A stretch of 64,000 nucleotides of DNA from Lysobacterales bacterium 63-13. Its GTDB lineage: Bacteria > Pseudomonadota > Gammaproteobacteria > Xanthomonadales > Rhodanobacteraceae. The notes beneath the pieces were generated by a model. It ran no database searches. It was not told the origin of the DNA and saw only the letters and a program-made list of their open reading frames with translations. A program made the position numbers and the translations under genes. The stretch is from the NCBI GenBank assembly GCA_001899855.1, contig MKWR01000006.1, positions 62,001-126,000 on the forward strand, in the 5' to 3' direction. The stretch's first letter is position 1. Each line of letters begins with the position of its first letter. Shown piece after piece: positions 1-9,036 of this stretch.

Positions 1-705
1 CTCAGTGCGATCACCGCGGTTACGGCGCAGAACACCCGCGGCGTCACCGATATTGAAATGCTGCCGCAGCGCATCGTGCGCGCGCAGATCGCGGCGCTGC
101 TCGATGATTTCCGCGTCGGTGCAATCAAGATCGGCATGCTGGGAACGCCATCGCTTTGCCGGGCCATTGCCGAAGCGCTGGCAGGCCATCGCGGCATCCC
201 GCTGATAGTCGACCCGGTGCTGATTGCGACCAGCGGCGCATCGCTGTCCCGCGGCAGGCTGGTTGCCGCGATCCGCCAGCATCTGATCCCGCGCGCGGAT
301 TTGCTGACGCCGAACGTTCCCGAGGCCGAGCAGTTGCTCGGCCGCAGCTTGCACAACCGCGACGACCTGCTCGATGCAGCCCACGACCTGCGCAAGCAAG
401 GTGCGCGTGCAGTTCTGCTCAAGGGCGGCCATGTGCCGGGGGCGCAGGTCTTCGATGTCCTGCTCAGCGATTCCGGCACGCGCTGGTTTTCACATCCGCG
501 CATCGCCGTGGAAGGCCATGGCACCGGTTGCACGCTGGCGGCTGCCATTGCCGCCGGCGTCGCCAAGGGCGGTTCGATGGAGACCGCGGTGGCCGCGGCG
601 ATCGACTTCGTCAATCGTGGACTGGCCCTCTCCTATCGACCCGGCAAGGGCTCAATCGCCGTGCTCGATCACCTTGCCGCGGCGCCGGCGTCCATCAAGC
701 CTTGA
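1..705 (+). CDS. thiD: Hydroxymethylpyrimidine/phosphomethylpyrimidine kinase, 5' end missing
   Basis: This is the C-terminal 234 residues of ThiD, which phosphorylates HMP and then HMP-P to give HMP-PP for thiamine synthesis. The reading frame is open from the first base, and the first visible residues, LSAITAVTAQNT, match the substrate-binding stretch near the N-terminus of the family, so only about 30 residues are missing. The internal ATG at 58 is therefore not the start. The ribokinase-fold signature GHGTGCTLAAAIAAG, carrying the anion hole and catalytic region, lies near residue 175 of the visible part. The 3' end overlaps the convergent isocitrate dehydrogenase gene by 11 bases. Identification is firm; regulation cannot be judged because the promoter is outside the window. 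Confidence 0.93.
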   Translation, partial: LSAITAVTAQNTRGVTDIEMLPQRIVRAQIAALLDDFRVGAIKIGMLGTPSLCRAIAEALAGHRGIPLIVDPVLIATSGASLSRGRLVAAIRQHLIPRADLLTPNVPEAEQLLGRSLHNRDDLLDAAHDLRKQGARAVLLKGGHVPGAQVFDVLLSDSGTRWFSHPRIAVEGHGTGCTLAAAIAAGVAKGGSMETAVAAAIDFVNRGLALSYRPGKGSIAVLDHLAAAPASIKP

Positions 706-1705
706 TGCGTTCGATCAAGGCATCGGTGAATGTGCTCGTGGTGCCGCTGCCACCGAGATCGGGGGTCAGGCGATCCTGCGCGGCAAGCGTTGCCCGGATC
801 GCCTCGCGCACCTTGATGGCCTCATCCTCATGGCCGAGATGGCTGAGCATCTGCGCTGCACCCAGCAACAGGGCGCAGGGATTGGCCACACCCTTGCCGG
901 CAATATCCGGTGCCGATCCATGCACGGCCTCGAAGATCGCCACGTCCGTTCCGATATTCGCGCCCGGAGCAAGGCCAAGCCCGCCGACCAGGCCTGCGCA
1001 GAGGTCGGAAATGATGTCGCCAAACAGGTTGGTGGTGACGATGACGTCGAATTGATGCGGGTTCATCACCAGTTGCATGCAGGTGTTGTCTACGATCATC
1101 TCGTTGAAGGCGATGTCGGCATATTCGCGGGACACATCGCGGGCCGCCCTGAGAAAGATCCCCGAAGTGGTCTTCATGATGTTGGCCTTGTGCACGGCCG
1201 TGACCTTGTGCCGGCGCTGCTTGCGCGCCAGTTCGAACGCATAGCGCACGATGCGCTCGCAACCACGCCGCGAATTGCGGATCAGCGATTGCGCGTGCTC
1301 GCCATCCTCGGACAAGGTCTGGCCTTCCGAGCCATAGGCACCCTCGGTGTTCTCGCGCACGGTGATGATGTCGATGTTCTCGTAGCGCGCCTTGGTGCCG
1401 GGGAAGGTGATCGCCGGGCGCACATTCGCGTACAGGTCGAAATGCTTGCGCAATTCGACATTGAGTGAACTGAAGCCGCCGCCAATGGGCGTGGTCAACG
1501 GTCCCTTGAGGGCAACCTTGTGCCGGCTGATCGCATCAAGGGTCGCTTGCGGCAGCAACTCGCCGACACTCTGCTGTGCCGCCATCCCGGCTTCGACAAA
1601 CTCGTACTTCAGGCCAAGCTTCAACGCATCCAGCACGCGCAATACCGAATCGACGATTTCCGGCCCGATTCCATCACCACGAATGACCGCAATTGTCTGA
1701 CTCAT
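695..1705 (-). CDS. NAD-dependent isocitrate dehydrogenase (short, IDH3-like type)
   Basis: This 336-residue enzyme of the isocitrate/isopropylmalate dehydrogenase family probably oxidises isocitrate to 2-oxoglutarate with NAD+. The chosen start (MSQTIAVIRGDGIGPE) begins directly with the family's N-terminal strand and nucleotide loop; the open frame extends 78 codons further but looks non-coding. Visible motifs are the substrate loop KGPLTTPIGGGFSSLN, the arginine-rich RENTEGAY segment, the metal-binding TTNLFGDIISDL, and HGSAPDIAGKGVANP, which resembles the NAD-using eukaryotic IDH3 type more than NADP-IDH. Length and motifs match the short IDH of Xanthomonadales. Isopropylmalate or homoisocitrate dehydrogenase activity is the alternative; the phenylalanine-rich loop and the absence of leu neighbours argue against it. 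Confidence 0.85.
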   Translation of the reverse strand: MSQTIAVIRGDGIGPEIVDSVLRVLDALKLGLKYEFVEAGMAAQQSVGELLPQATLDAISRHKVALKGPLTTPIGGGFSSLNVELRKHFDLYANVRPAITFPGTKARYENIDIITVRENTEGAYGSEGQTLSEDGEHAQSLIRNSRRGCERIVRYAFELARKQRRHKVTAVHKANIMKTTSGIFLRAARDVSREYADIAFNEMIVDNTCMQLVMNPHQFDVIVTTNLFGDIISDLCAGLVGGLGLAPGANIGTDVAIFEAVHGSAPDIAGKGVANPCALLLGAAQMLSHLGHEDEAIKVREAIRATLAAQDRLTPDLGGSGTTSTFTDALIERIKA

Positions 1706-1767
1706 CGCTCTCTGAACTCCATGAAACCGGCTTGCCGAAGGCAGCAAGGGGCGCGCATTATCCGAAA

Positions 1768-2919
1768 ATGATGCCGCATCGCACAACCGACATACGACCG
1801 CACCGGCCTGCCCTGCGCTGTTTCGCCCTGCTGGCGGCATTCCTGCTGGCGCTGTCGGAATGCGTCCTGGCGGCACCTTCGCTTGCCGAGGATGCCTACC
1901 TCGACATGCGCCTGGTTGCCGCCTCGGATGTGGCGCCACAGTGGCCGCCGGACCTGGTCATTTCAGGCATCTGGTCCGACGCCTGCCTGCCCTCGGTGCA
2001 GCGCTCACGACTTGCCGGCCAGGATCTCGACATCTACCTGCGCAGTGAAAAACAAGTCTGCGCGCAAGTGCAGACCCCGTTCGAGCTCAAGCTCAATCCG
2101 GCGCGCCTGGCCGGGCGCAGCCAGTTGGGGCTGGGTGTCTACCGCGTGCGCCTGTTCCTTGCGCATGACAACGGCAGCAACCAGTTGATCGCCTTCCGCT
2201 TGCTGCGTTCCGGCGGCGAAGATCGCCGTTCGCGCCCTGAGAGCGGCTTCTGGTGGTCGGTTGCAACCGCCAACAACATTCCCGCCCTGCCCGGCAATGG
2301 CCTGTCGATCGAGCAGCAGGGCGACACGCTGGCGGTGACCTGGCTCAGCTATGAATCCGGAGCGCCGACCTGGTATTTCGGCAGCCAATCCATGCCCGGA
2401 AGGATTGCCCGCATTGAACTGTCGCGCATGGTGGGCGGTGCCGAAGCCTTCTCCGGGCCGAATTCAGCGCCCGGCATCGAACCGGGCCTGGCCCTCAACA
2501 TCGAGTTCCTGGGTCCGGCGCACGCCAATGCATGGCTGGTTCGCGGACAACCGGGATCGACCCGCAGCATTGAAATCCAGGATCTCAACCTGGTTCGCCT
2601 GCCGTTTGCGGCCGGCAATCCCGGCAAGGACTGGCAAGGACAATGGGCATTGGTTGTCGGCGATGAGTCCACGGCACGGATCATCGACTTGACCACGGCG
2701 GAAACCGCGGACGCGGAAACCTTCCGCATCCGCGACCGACTGGGCAGCATCAACCTGCAATGCCGCCTTGAAGACATGGATGGCCATGCCATTGCCTCGT
2801 CCTGCAGCCTGGTTGACGGCGCCAGCCTGCTGGCCGATTTTGACCAAGTCGGCCGCGATCGGCTGTCCGGTCAGAATGCCGACGGCATGCCGGTGCGACT
2901 GGTCCGCCTGCCACGCTGA
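1768..2919 (+). CDS. Exported protein of unknown function (383 aa)
   Basis: I do not recognise this gene. An Arg/His-containing start is followed by a hydrophobic stretch, CFALLAAFLLALSECVLA, and a likely signal peptidase site near APSLAED, so the product is probably periplasmic or secreted. The mature part (about 350 residues) is rich in beta-strand-like alternation and contains Gly, Ser, Trp and paired Cys but no motif I can name. ATG at 1768 is preferred because it sits just before the signal peptide; the frame is open further upstream, but that part overlaps the divergent dehydrogenase start. The next ATG at 1771 is an equal alternative. It is followed by the convergent glutaredoxin gene after 9 bases. 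Confidence 0.6.
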   Translation: MMPHRTTDIRPHRPALRCFALLAAFLLALSECVLAAPSLAEDAYLDMRLVAASDVAPQWPPDLVISGIWSDACLPSVQRSRLAGQDLDIYLRSEKQVCAQVQTPFELKLNPARLAGRSQLGLGVYRVRLFLAHDNGSNQLIAFRLLRSGGEDRRSRPESGFWWSVATANNIPALPGNGLSIEQQGDTLAVTWLSYESGAPTWYFGSQSMPGRIARIELSRMVGGAEAFSGPNSAPGIEPGLALNIEFLGPAHANAWLVRGQPGSTRSIEIQDLNLVRLPFAAGNPGKDWQGQWALVVGDESTARIIDLTTAETADAETFRIRDRLGSINLQCRLEDMDGHAIASSCSLVDGASLLADFDQVGRDRLSGQNADGMPVRLVRLPR

Positions 2920-2928
2920 ACGTGCGCT

Positions 2929-3195
2929 TCAGGCATTGCTGCTTGCGCTGATTTCGGCCAACCGGCCGCTACGATCGGCGGCAACCAGATCATCGAAACC
3001 ACCGATGTGCGTGCCGTTGACGAAGATCTGCGGCACCGTGCGCCGACCACCGCTCCGTTCGAGCATTTCCTCGCGCCGCGCGGAATCCGTATCCACGCGG
3101 ATTTCGCTGTAGTCGAAACCTTTCTGCTTGAGCAGGTTCTTTGCCGCCACGCAGTAGGGGCAGGCTGCCGTGGTGTACATCTCGACCGAAACCAT
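2929..3195 (-). CDS. grxC: Glutaredoxin 3-type (GrxC)
   Basis: This is an 88-residue dithiol glutaredoxin that reduces protein and glutathione mixed disulfides in the cytoplasm. The active site CPYC is at residues 11-14 (TTAACPYCVAAK), and the glutathione-binding TVP turn (RRTVPQIFVNG) and the GGFDDL motif follow in the expected order. The family is usually 80-90 residues, so this is full length. The start MVSVEMYTT is used because it begins the first beta strand; the open frame runs 38 codons further without resembling the family. No partner gene lies next to it. Confidence 0.92.
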   Translation of the reverse strand: MVSVEMYTTAACPYCVAAKNLLKQKGFDYSEIRVDTDSARREEMLERSGGRRTVPQIFVNGTHIGGFDDLVAADRSGRLAEISASSNA

Positions 3196-3367
3196 GGGAT
3201 CACTCCGAATACAATCAATAGCGTCATGAATGCGGGTCATTCTGCCCGATTCAATGTCCCGTCTGTGACCCGGCAGGCCGCCTGTTGATTTTGCGGGCAT
3301 CACGTCCACTTAAGGAACGAAGCACTACACTTGCCGGCACTTCGAGCGTTTTGTGGAGCGCAATGCC

Positions 3368-5074
3368 ATGTCCCGACTGAAATGGCTGCCGATGCTGATG
3401 GCCGCGGCATGCGCAGGCCTCGCCGGCGCGCAGGAAAGCGGCGTGCGCCTGCCGGATATCGGCAGCTCGGCGGCGTCCGCCGTCTCGCCGGGCGAAATGA
3501 AGGAATACGGCGCCTCGATGCTGCACGAGATGCGTGCCTACAACATGGTGCTCGACGATCCGCTGGTCGGCGATTACCTGCATGCGCTCGGCTATCGACT
3601 CGTCTCGGTCAGCGATCGACCCGATCTCGAATTCACCTTTTTCGTTGTGCGCAGCAACGAGATCAATGCCTTTGCCGCGCCGGGTGGCTACATTGGCGTG
3701 AACGTCGGCCTGATGAACGCCATGCACACCGAGGACGAGCTGGCCGCCGTCATCGCCCACGAAATCGCCCACGTCACCCAGCAGCACCTGTTGCGCGCGT
3801 TCGAGGATTCGCGCAAGAGCAGCTTGCCGATTGCGTTGGCCATGCTCGGGGCCCTGGTGGCGACCTCGGGCCGCAGTGATGATGCCAGCCAGGCCGTGCT
3901 GATGAGCGGGGTATCGCTGATCCAGCAACGGGCCATCAATTTCACCCGCTACGACGAGATCGAGGCCGATCGCGTCGGCATCCAGAGCCTGGCGCGCGCC
4001 GGTTACGAGCCACTGGCCATGGCCGAGACGTTCGCGACCATGCAGCGGGTCATGCGCGTGAACGGCGTCGACATCCCCGAGTTCCTGCGTTCGCATCCGG
4101 TTGATGTCAACCGCATTGCCGACGCCAAGGCCCGTGCCGTCAAGCTTGGTGAAACCGCCGGCCTTGCCCGCACGCCGCTTGCGTCTGGCGGCCCTGGCAC
4201 CATGGATGCCGGCCTGCCGCGAACGGGCTCGACGCTGGATCTGTCCTTGCCAAGCGGGGCACCCGTCGCCGCTGCCGCGATCACCTCGACGCGTGGCAAC
4301 ACCTTCGAGCTGATGCGGGAACGCGCGCGCACGCTGAACGCCGATTCGGCAAACGCCATCGTTCGCTATTACGCCGATGAATTGCAGCGCAACCCGGACT
4401 CGAACACGCTCGCCAACCGCTACGGCCATGCCCTGGCCCTCGTGCGCGCGCGCCAGCCGGACAAGGCCATCGCGGAATTCGGCAAGCTGCTTGCCAGTGA
4501 CCCGGACAACTCGGTGTTCCAGTTGGGCATGGCCGATGCCGAGGACCAGGCCGGCAAGCGCACATCGGCGTTTGCGCGCTATGAAAAGCTGAGTGCCAAC
4601 TTTCCGGGCAACCGCGCCATCGCGCTGGCCTTCACGGATTCCCTGCTGGCCCGCAACGACGCCAAATCAGCACTGCGCGCCCAGGATCTGTTGCGACCCC
4701 TGCTCAGCCGCTACAAGGAAGATCCCGATCTGCAACGCAGCTTCGCCCGTGCCAGCGAGATTGGTGGCGACAAGGTCCGTGCAGCCGAAGCCTATGCCGA
4801 ATGGGCGTTCCTCAATGGCCGCGCCGAGGATGCCCTGAACCAGCTCAAGGCCCTGTCCAGCAAACAGGAACTGACTTATTACCAGCGCGCCCGCGTCGAT
4901 TCGCGGATCACCGCGATGACCCCGATCGTGCTCGACCTGCGCAAGCGTGAGCGGCGCAGTGCGGATGACGAGAAGAATGGAGGCTTTTCGGCATCGGCGG
5001 TGAACCCCATGCACTGTCGAAGACATCGCTGCCCGGGCGTGTCATTGAGTCGTAACATATCTCCGCTGCAATAG
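3368..5074 (+). CDS. bepA: Periplasmic M48 metalloprotease with TPR repeats (BepA family)
   Basis: BepA-type enzymes are periplasmic zinc proteases and chaperones that help assemble or degrade LptD and other outer-membrane proteins. The product has a signal peptide (residues 1-21, ending AGLAGAQ), the HEIAH zinc motif (HEXXH, residues 131-135) and the third zinc ligand region YDEIEADRVG. A C-terminal half of TPR-like helices begins near residue 300. At 568 residues it is longer than Escherichia coli BepA (487). The last 30 or so residues, including MHCRRHRC, look unlike the rest and could reflect a poorly conserved tail or a 3' sequence change. The start ATG at 3368 follows GGAGCG; the in-frame ATG five codons upstream is less likely. 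phoB follows after 45 bases. Confidence 0.85.
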   Translation: MSRLKWLPMLMAAACAGLAGAQESGVRLPDIGSSAASAVSPGEMKEYGASMLHEMRAYNMVLDDPLVGDYLHALGYRLVSVSDRPDLEFTFFVVRSNEINAFAAPGGYIGVNVGLMNAMHTEDELAAVIAHEIAHVTQQHLLRAFEDSRKSSLPIALAMLGALVATSGRSDDASQAVLMSGVSLIQQRAINFTRYDEIEADRVGIQSLARAGYEPLAMAETFATMQRVMRVNGVDIPEFLRSHPVDVNRIADAKARAVKLGETAGLARTPLASGGPGTMDAGLPRTGSTLDLSLPSGAPVAAAAITSTRGNTFELMRERARTLNADSANAIVRYYADELQRNPDSNTLANRYGHALALVRARQPDKAIAEFGKLLASDPDNSVFQLGMADAEDQAGKRTSAFARYEKLSANFPGNRAIALAFTDSLLARNDAKSALRAQDLLRPLLSRYKEDPDLQRSFARASEIGGDKVRAAEAYAEWAFLNGRAEDALNQLKALSSKQELTYYQRARVDSRITAMTPIVLDLRKRERRSADDEKNGGFSASAVNPMHCRRHRCPGVSLSRNISPLQ

Positions 5075-5119
5075 ACGCGTCACAACGAGGCCATTCTGGC
5101 CTCCAGGGCCAGTGATCCC

Positions 5120-5809
5120 GTGCAAAAACGCGTATTGATCGTTGAAGATGAGCCTTCCATCCGCGACATGGTCGCCTTTGCCCTGGGCAAGGCGGGCATG
5201 CAGGCGATCCACGCCGCCGATGCGCGCGCTGCGCAGTCGGCGATTGCCGACCAGGTTCCCGACCTGATCCTGCTTGACTGGATGCTGCCGGGCATGCCCG
5301 GAATTGATTTTGCACGGCGCCTGCGCCGCGAGGACCTGACCCGCGACATTCCCATCATCATGCTGACCGCCCGCGGCGACGAAGTCGATCGCGTCAACGG
5401 CCTGGATGCCGGCGTCGACGACTACGTGGTCAAGCCATTCTCGGCCCGCGAACTGATCGCGCGCATCCGTGCCTTGATGCGCCGTGCCCACGGTGAAGAC
5501 AGCGCCGGAGTCATCGAGATTGCCGGCCTGCGCATCGACAGTGCCGCGCATCGCGTCTTTGCCGGCGAGCACATCGTGCCCATCGGCCCCACCGAATACC
5601 GCCTGCTGCACTTCTTCATGACCCACCCCGAGCGCGTCTATTCGCGCAGCCAGTTGCTCGACCATGTCTGGGGCGGTGGCGTCTATGTCGAGGAACGCAC
5701 CGTCGATGTGCATATCCGTCGCCTGCGCATGACCCTGATGCCGTTTGCCCTGGATGGCTGCGTGCAGACCGTTCGCGGCAGCGGCTACAGATTTTCGGCC
5801 AGCGTGTGA
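5120..5809 (+). CDS. phoB: Phosphate regulon response regulator PhoB
   Basis: PhoB is the DNA-binding regulator of phosphate-starvation genes. The 229-residue product has an N-terminal receiver domain with the acidic pocket EDE (residues 9-11), phosphoacceptor Asp53 in LLDWMLPG and the conserved KPF lysine. The C-terminal OmpR-type winged helix carries TEYRLL and [11 protein letters not shown]. The start is GTG. The gene overlaps phoR by four bases (GTGA), so the two are co-translated. Upstream, GTGTCAT at 5039-5045 resembles one half of a Pho box, but the second half is poor, so autoregulation is only suggested. The coupling to phoR, ppk and ppx identifies it as PhoB rather than another OmpR-type regulator. 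Confidence 0.92.
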   Translation: MQKRVLIVEDEPSIRDMVAFALGKAGMQAIHAADARAAQSAIADQVPDLILLDWMLPGMPGIDFARRLRREDLTRDIPIIMLTARGDEVDRVNGLDAGVDDYVVKPFSARELIARIRALMRRAHGEDSAGVIEIAGLRIDSAAHRVFAGEHIVPIGPTEYRLLHFFMTHPERVYSRSQLLDHVWGGGVYVEERTVDVHIRRLRMTLMPFALDGCVQTVRGSGYRFSASV

Positions 5810-6879
5810 AAAAGCGCGTCGCACTCCGCCGTGCCGGTTTGTTCGGCATGCTGCGCGCGTTCCGCGATGCGGCGATGGCCTTGCCGGACGGACTCGTCGC
5901 ACTCGATGGCGAGCGGCGCATCCGCTGGTTCAATACCGCCGCCGGCAGCATGCTGGATATCAAGTATCCGCAGGATGTCGATGCCGCCCTGCTCGATGCA
6001 GTGAAGATTCCAGGTCTCGATGCATGGATAGCCTCGGGGGCTGCCGAGCCGATGGCGGATGTCACCGCGCCGGCGAATGCCGCCATCCACCTGCACCTGC
6101 GCCTGATCCCGTATGCGGAGGATCACGCCCTGCTTCTCGTTCGCGACATCAGCCAGGCCCGGCGCGTGGAGAAGATGCGCCGCGATTTCGTCGCCAACGT
6201 GTCGCACGAGTTGCGCACCCCGCTGACAGTGGTGCACGGCTATCTGGAAATGATCGAGCCGGAACAGATTCCCGAGTTCGAGACCATCATCCGCGAACTG
6301 CGCAGCCAGTCACGGCGCATGACGCAGATTGTCGAGGATCTGCTGACCTTGTCGCGCCTCGATGCCGAGGAAAAGCTGCCGAAAACGCGCGTGGCCATGG
6401 CGCCGATGGTGATTGCCCTGCAGCGCGATGCCGAAGGCCTCAGCCAGGGCCGCCACACCATCAGCACCAGCATCGAAGGCAACGCCGACCTGCAGGGGTC
6501 GGCCAAGGATCTGTACAGCGCGTTCTCCAACCTGGTCAGCAATGCGGTGCGCTACACGCCCGTCGGTGGACTCATACGAATTGTGTGGCACAGTGACGCC
6601 AATGGCGGTCAACTACGCGTCACGGATACGGGTCATGGCATTCCGGCAGCACACCTGCCACGCCTGACCGAGCGGTTCTATCGCGTCTCGACCAGCCGAT
6701 CACGCGAGAGTGGTGGTACCGGCCTCGGCCTGTCGATCGTGAAACACGTGTTGCAGTTGCATGACGCACACCTGCAGATCGAGAGTGAAGTCGGAGTGGG
6801 CAGCACGTTCACCTGTGTGTTCATTGCAAACCGCCTGCTTTCGCCAGACTCGCCGGATCTGCCGACCGAGGAGGATTGA
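5806..6879 (+). CDS. phoR: Phosphate regulon sensor kinase PhoR, without membrane segments
   Basis: This is the histidine kinase partner of PhoB. A PAS domain (about residues 20-115, [17 protein letters not shown]) precedes the HisKA helix with His134 in [13 protein letters not shown]. The ATPase domain follows, with its N box ([12 protein letters not shown]), G1 box (DTGHGIP) and G2 box ([10 protein letters not shown]). At 357 residues it is clearly shorter than Escherichia coli PhoR (431). The usual two N-terminal transmembrane helices are absent: the first 20 residues are basic and only mildly hydrophobic, and no longer open frame exists upstream. It may act as a soluble kinase. It starts with GTG, overlaps phoB by four bases, and abuts ppk with no gap. 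No pst or phoU gene is in the window. Confidence 0.88.
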   Translation: MKKRVALRRAGLFGMLRAFRDAAMALPDGLVALDGERRIRWFNTAAGSMLDIKYPQDVDAALLDAVKIPGLDAWIASGAAEPMADVTAPANAAIHLHLRLIPYAEDHALLLVRDISQARRVEKMRRDFVANVSHELRTPLTVVHGYLEMIEPEQIPEFETIIRELRSQSRRMTQIVEDLLTLSRLDAEEKLPKTRVAMAPMVIALQRDAEGLSQGRHTISTSIEGNADLQGSAKDLYSAFSNLVSNAVRYTPVGGLIRIVWHSDANGGQLRVTDTGHGIPAAHLPRLTERFYRVSTSRSRESGGTGLGLSIVKHVLQLHDAHLQIESEVGVGSTFTCVFIANRLLSPDSPDLPTEED

Positions 6880-9036
6880 GTGACTCAATGCAGCACCGAA
6901 AGCCCTGCCGATCCGGCCACGATCCCGGCAACTGCCGTGGGCGAAGCGCAAGGCGATGCGCTGCCTGGCCCGTCACCCGATTTCAGTGATCCGCTGCTGT
7001 ACCTGAACCGCGAGCTGGCGCAGATCGAGTTCAATTCGCGGGTCATGGCGCAAGCCGAGGATCCACGCAATCCGCTGCTCGAACGCCTGCGCTTCATGTG
7101 CATTTCATGCACCAACCTCGATGAGTTCTTCGAGGTTCGCGTGGCGGTGCTCAAACACCATCATGCCTTTGGCGAAGGCCAGCCGCGCGCCGACGCATTG
7201 TCGATCACCGAGATCCTTGGCCTGATCCGCGAGCGCACGCTGGTGCTGGTGGAAAAGCAGTACTCGTTCTGGAACAAGACCTTGCTGCCCGAGCTTGCCC
7301 GCGAAGGCATCCGCTTCCTGACCCGCAAGGTTTGGACGAACAAGCAGAGACGCTGGCTGCAAGGCTATTTCCGCAACGAAACCCTGCCCGTGCTGTCGCC
7401 GCTTGGCCTCGACCCCGCGCATCCATTCCCGCGCATCCTCAACAAGAGCCTCACCCTCGCCGTCGTCCTCGCCGGCAAGGATGCGTTTGGCCGCGAGGGG
7501 CACATGGCCTTGCTGCGCGCTCCGCGCTCGCTGCCGCGCATCATCCGTCTGCCCGATGAGGTTTCCGACGGATGTATCGCCTTCGTCTTCCTCTCGGACC
7601 TGCTGCACGAGTTCATGGATGAACTGTTCCCCGGCATGCAGGTCAAGGGTTCGTACCAGTTTCGCGTGACCCGCAACAGCGAGCTGTTCGTCGACGAGGA
7701 AGAGGTCGAGAACCTGGCCCTGGCCTTGCGCGACGAATTGCGCGGGCGCGGCTATGCCAAGGCCGTGCGCCTGGAAGTCGGTGCAAACTGCCCGCGGGCC
7801 ATCACCAGCCTGCTGGAACAGAACTTCGAGCTGACCGACCAGGATGTCTACCTGTGCGAAGGTCCGGTCAATGTCAGCCGCAGCATCGCGATCTACGACC
7901 AGATCGACCGCCCCGACCTCAAGTACCCGGCCTTCGTGCAGCGCGTGCATCCGGCCATGGCCGATGGCGACAGCCTGTTCGCCGCGATCCGCGAGCACGA
8001 CATCCTCCTGCATCATCCGTTCGAGTCGTTTGCCACGGTCAGCGAACTGGTCAGGCAGGCGAGCGTCGATCCGGGCGTGCTGGCGATCAAGCAGACCCTG
8101 TATCGCGCCGGCACCGATTCGCAACTGGTCGACCATTTGATCGAGGCAGCGCGACTGGGCAAGGATGTGACGGTCGTCGTCGAACTGCGCGCGCGCTTCG
8201 ACGAGGAGGCCAACCTGCGCCTGGCCAATCGCCTGCAGGAGGCTGGGGTGCAGGTCGTCTATGGCGTTGTCGGCTACAAGACCCACGCGAAAATGCTGCT
8301 GATCGTGCGCCGCGAGGTGAATGGATTGCGCCGCTATGTGCATCTTTCAACCGGCAACTATCACCAGATCACCTCGCGCATCTATACCGATTTCGGCCTG
8401 ATGACGGCGAATGCGGAAATCGGCGAAGACGCGCACCTGTTGTTCCTGCAACTCTCCGGCCTCGGCCCGATCATCCAGCTCAAGCGCCTGCTGCATTCGC
8501 CGTTCACGCTGCACAAGGGCCTGATGGCCAAGATCGAGCGCGAAACCGCGCATGCCATGGCCGGCAAGAAGGCGCGGATCATCGCCAAGATCAATGCGTT
8601 GAACGAACCGGAAGTCATCCGCATGCTGTATCGGGCATCCTGCGCGGGCGTGCAGATTGACCTCATCGTCCGCGGTGCCTGCACCCTGCGCCCGGGCATT
8701 CCCGGCGTTTCCGAGAACATCCGCGTGCGCTCGATCGTCGGTCGCTTTCTCGAACACAGCCGGGTCTACTGGTTCCAGAACGACCAGACTGCGGAGATCT
8801 ACTGTTCAAGCGCGGACTGGCTCGATCGCAACCTGTTGCGCCGGGTCGAGACGTGCTTCCCGATCCTCGATCCGGGACTCGCCGCGCGCGTGTACGAGGA
8901 ATCCCTGCAGAACTACCTCGCCGACAATACCCAGGCATGGCAACTTGAATCCGACGGCAGTTACCGGCGGGTCCAGGGCGATGCCGAGCACCCGCATTCC
9001 GCGCAACTTGCCCTGCTCGAAAAGCTTTGCCAATGA
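6880..9036 (+). CDS. ppk1: Polyphosphate kinase 1
   Basis: Ppk1 reversibly transfers the ATP gamma-phosphate onto inorganic polyphosphate. The 718-residue product has the family layout: N-terminal helical domain (LNRELAQIEFNSRVM), a head domain, and two phospholipase-D-like C-terminal domains. The histidine of YVHLSTGNYH is the expected phospho-His. KTHAKMLLIVRR and the second active-site half (LIVRGACTLRPGIPG and SSADWLDRNL) are also present. The start is GTG immediately after the phoR stop, with GAGGA in the end of phoR serving as ribosome binding site. Its stop overlaps the ppx start (ATGA), so synthesis and breakdown enzymes are made together under probable phosphate control. Confidence 0.95.
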   Translation: MTQCSTESPADPATIPATAVGEAQGDALPGPSPDFSDPLLYLNRELAQIEFNSRVMAQAEDPRNPLLERLRFMCISCTNLDEFFEVRVAVLKHHHAFGEGQPRADALSITEILGLIRERTLVLVEKQYSFWNKTLLPELAREGIRFLTRKVWTNKQRRWLQGYFRNETLPVLSPLGLDPAHPFPRILNKSLTLAVVLAGKDAFGREGHMALLRAPRSLPRIIRLPDEVSDGCIAFVFLSDLLHEFMDELFPGMQVKGSYQFRVTRNSELFVDEEEVENLALALRDELRGRGYAKAVRLEVGANCPRAITSLLEQNFELTDQDVYLCEGPVNVSRSIAIYDQIDRPDLKYPAFVQRVHPAMADGDSLFAAIREHDILLHHPFESFATVSELVRQASVDPGVLAIKQTLYRAGTDSQLVDHLIEAARLGKDVTVVVELRARFDEEANLRLANRLQEAGVQVVYGVVGYKTHAKMLLIVRREVNGLRRYVHLSTGNYHQITSRIYTDFGLMTANAEIGEDAHLLFLQLSGLGPIIQLKRLLHSPFTLHKGLMAKIERETAHAMAGKKARIIAKINALNEPEVIRMLYRASCAGVQIDLIVRGACTLRPGIPGVSENIRVRSIVGRFLEHSRVYWFQNDQTAEIYCSSADWLDRNLLRRVETCFPILDPGLAARVYEESLQNYLADNTQAWQLESDGSYRRVQGDAEHPHSAQLALLEKLCQ

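Noticed and set aside
3251-4429. A 392-codon open frame on the minus strand
   Set aside because: It is antisense to bepA, whose signal peptide and HEIAH motif are clear.
5014-5056. Possible Pho box upstream of phoB
   Set aside because: CTGTCGA at 5014 and GTGTCAT at 5039 resemble half-sites, but neither has a good partner at the 11-base spacing, so no site is called.
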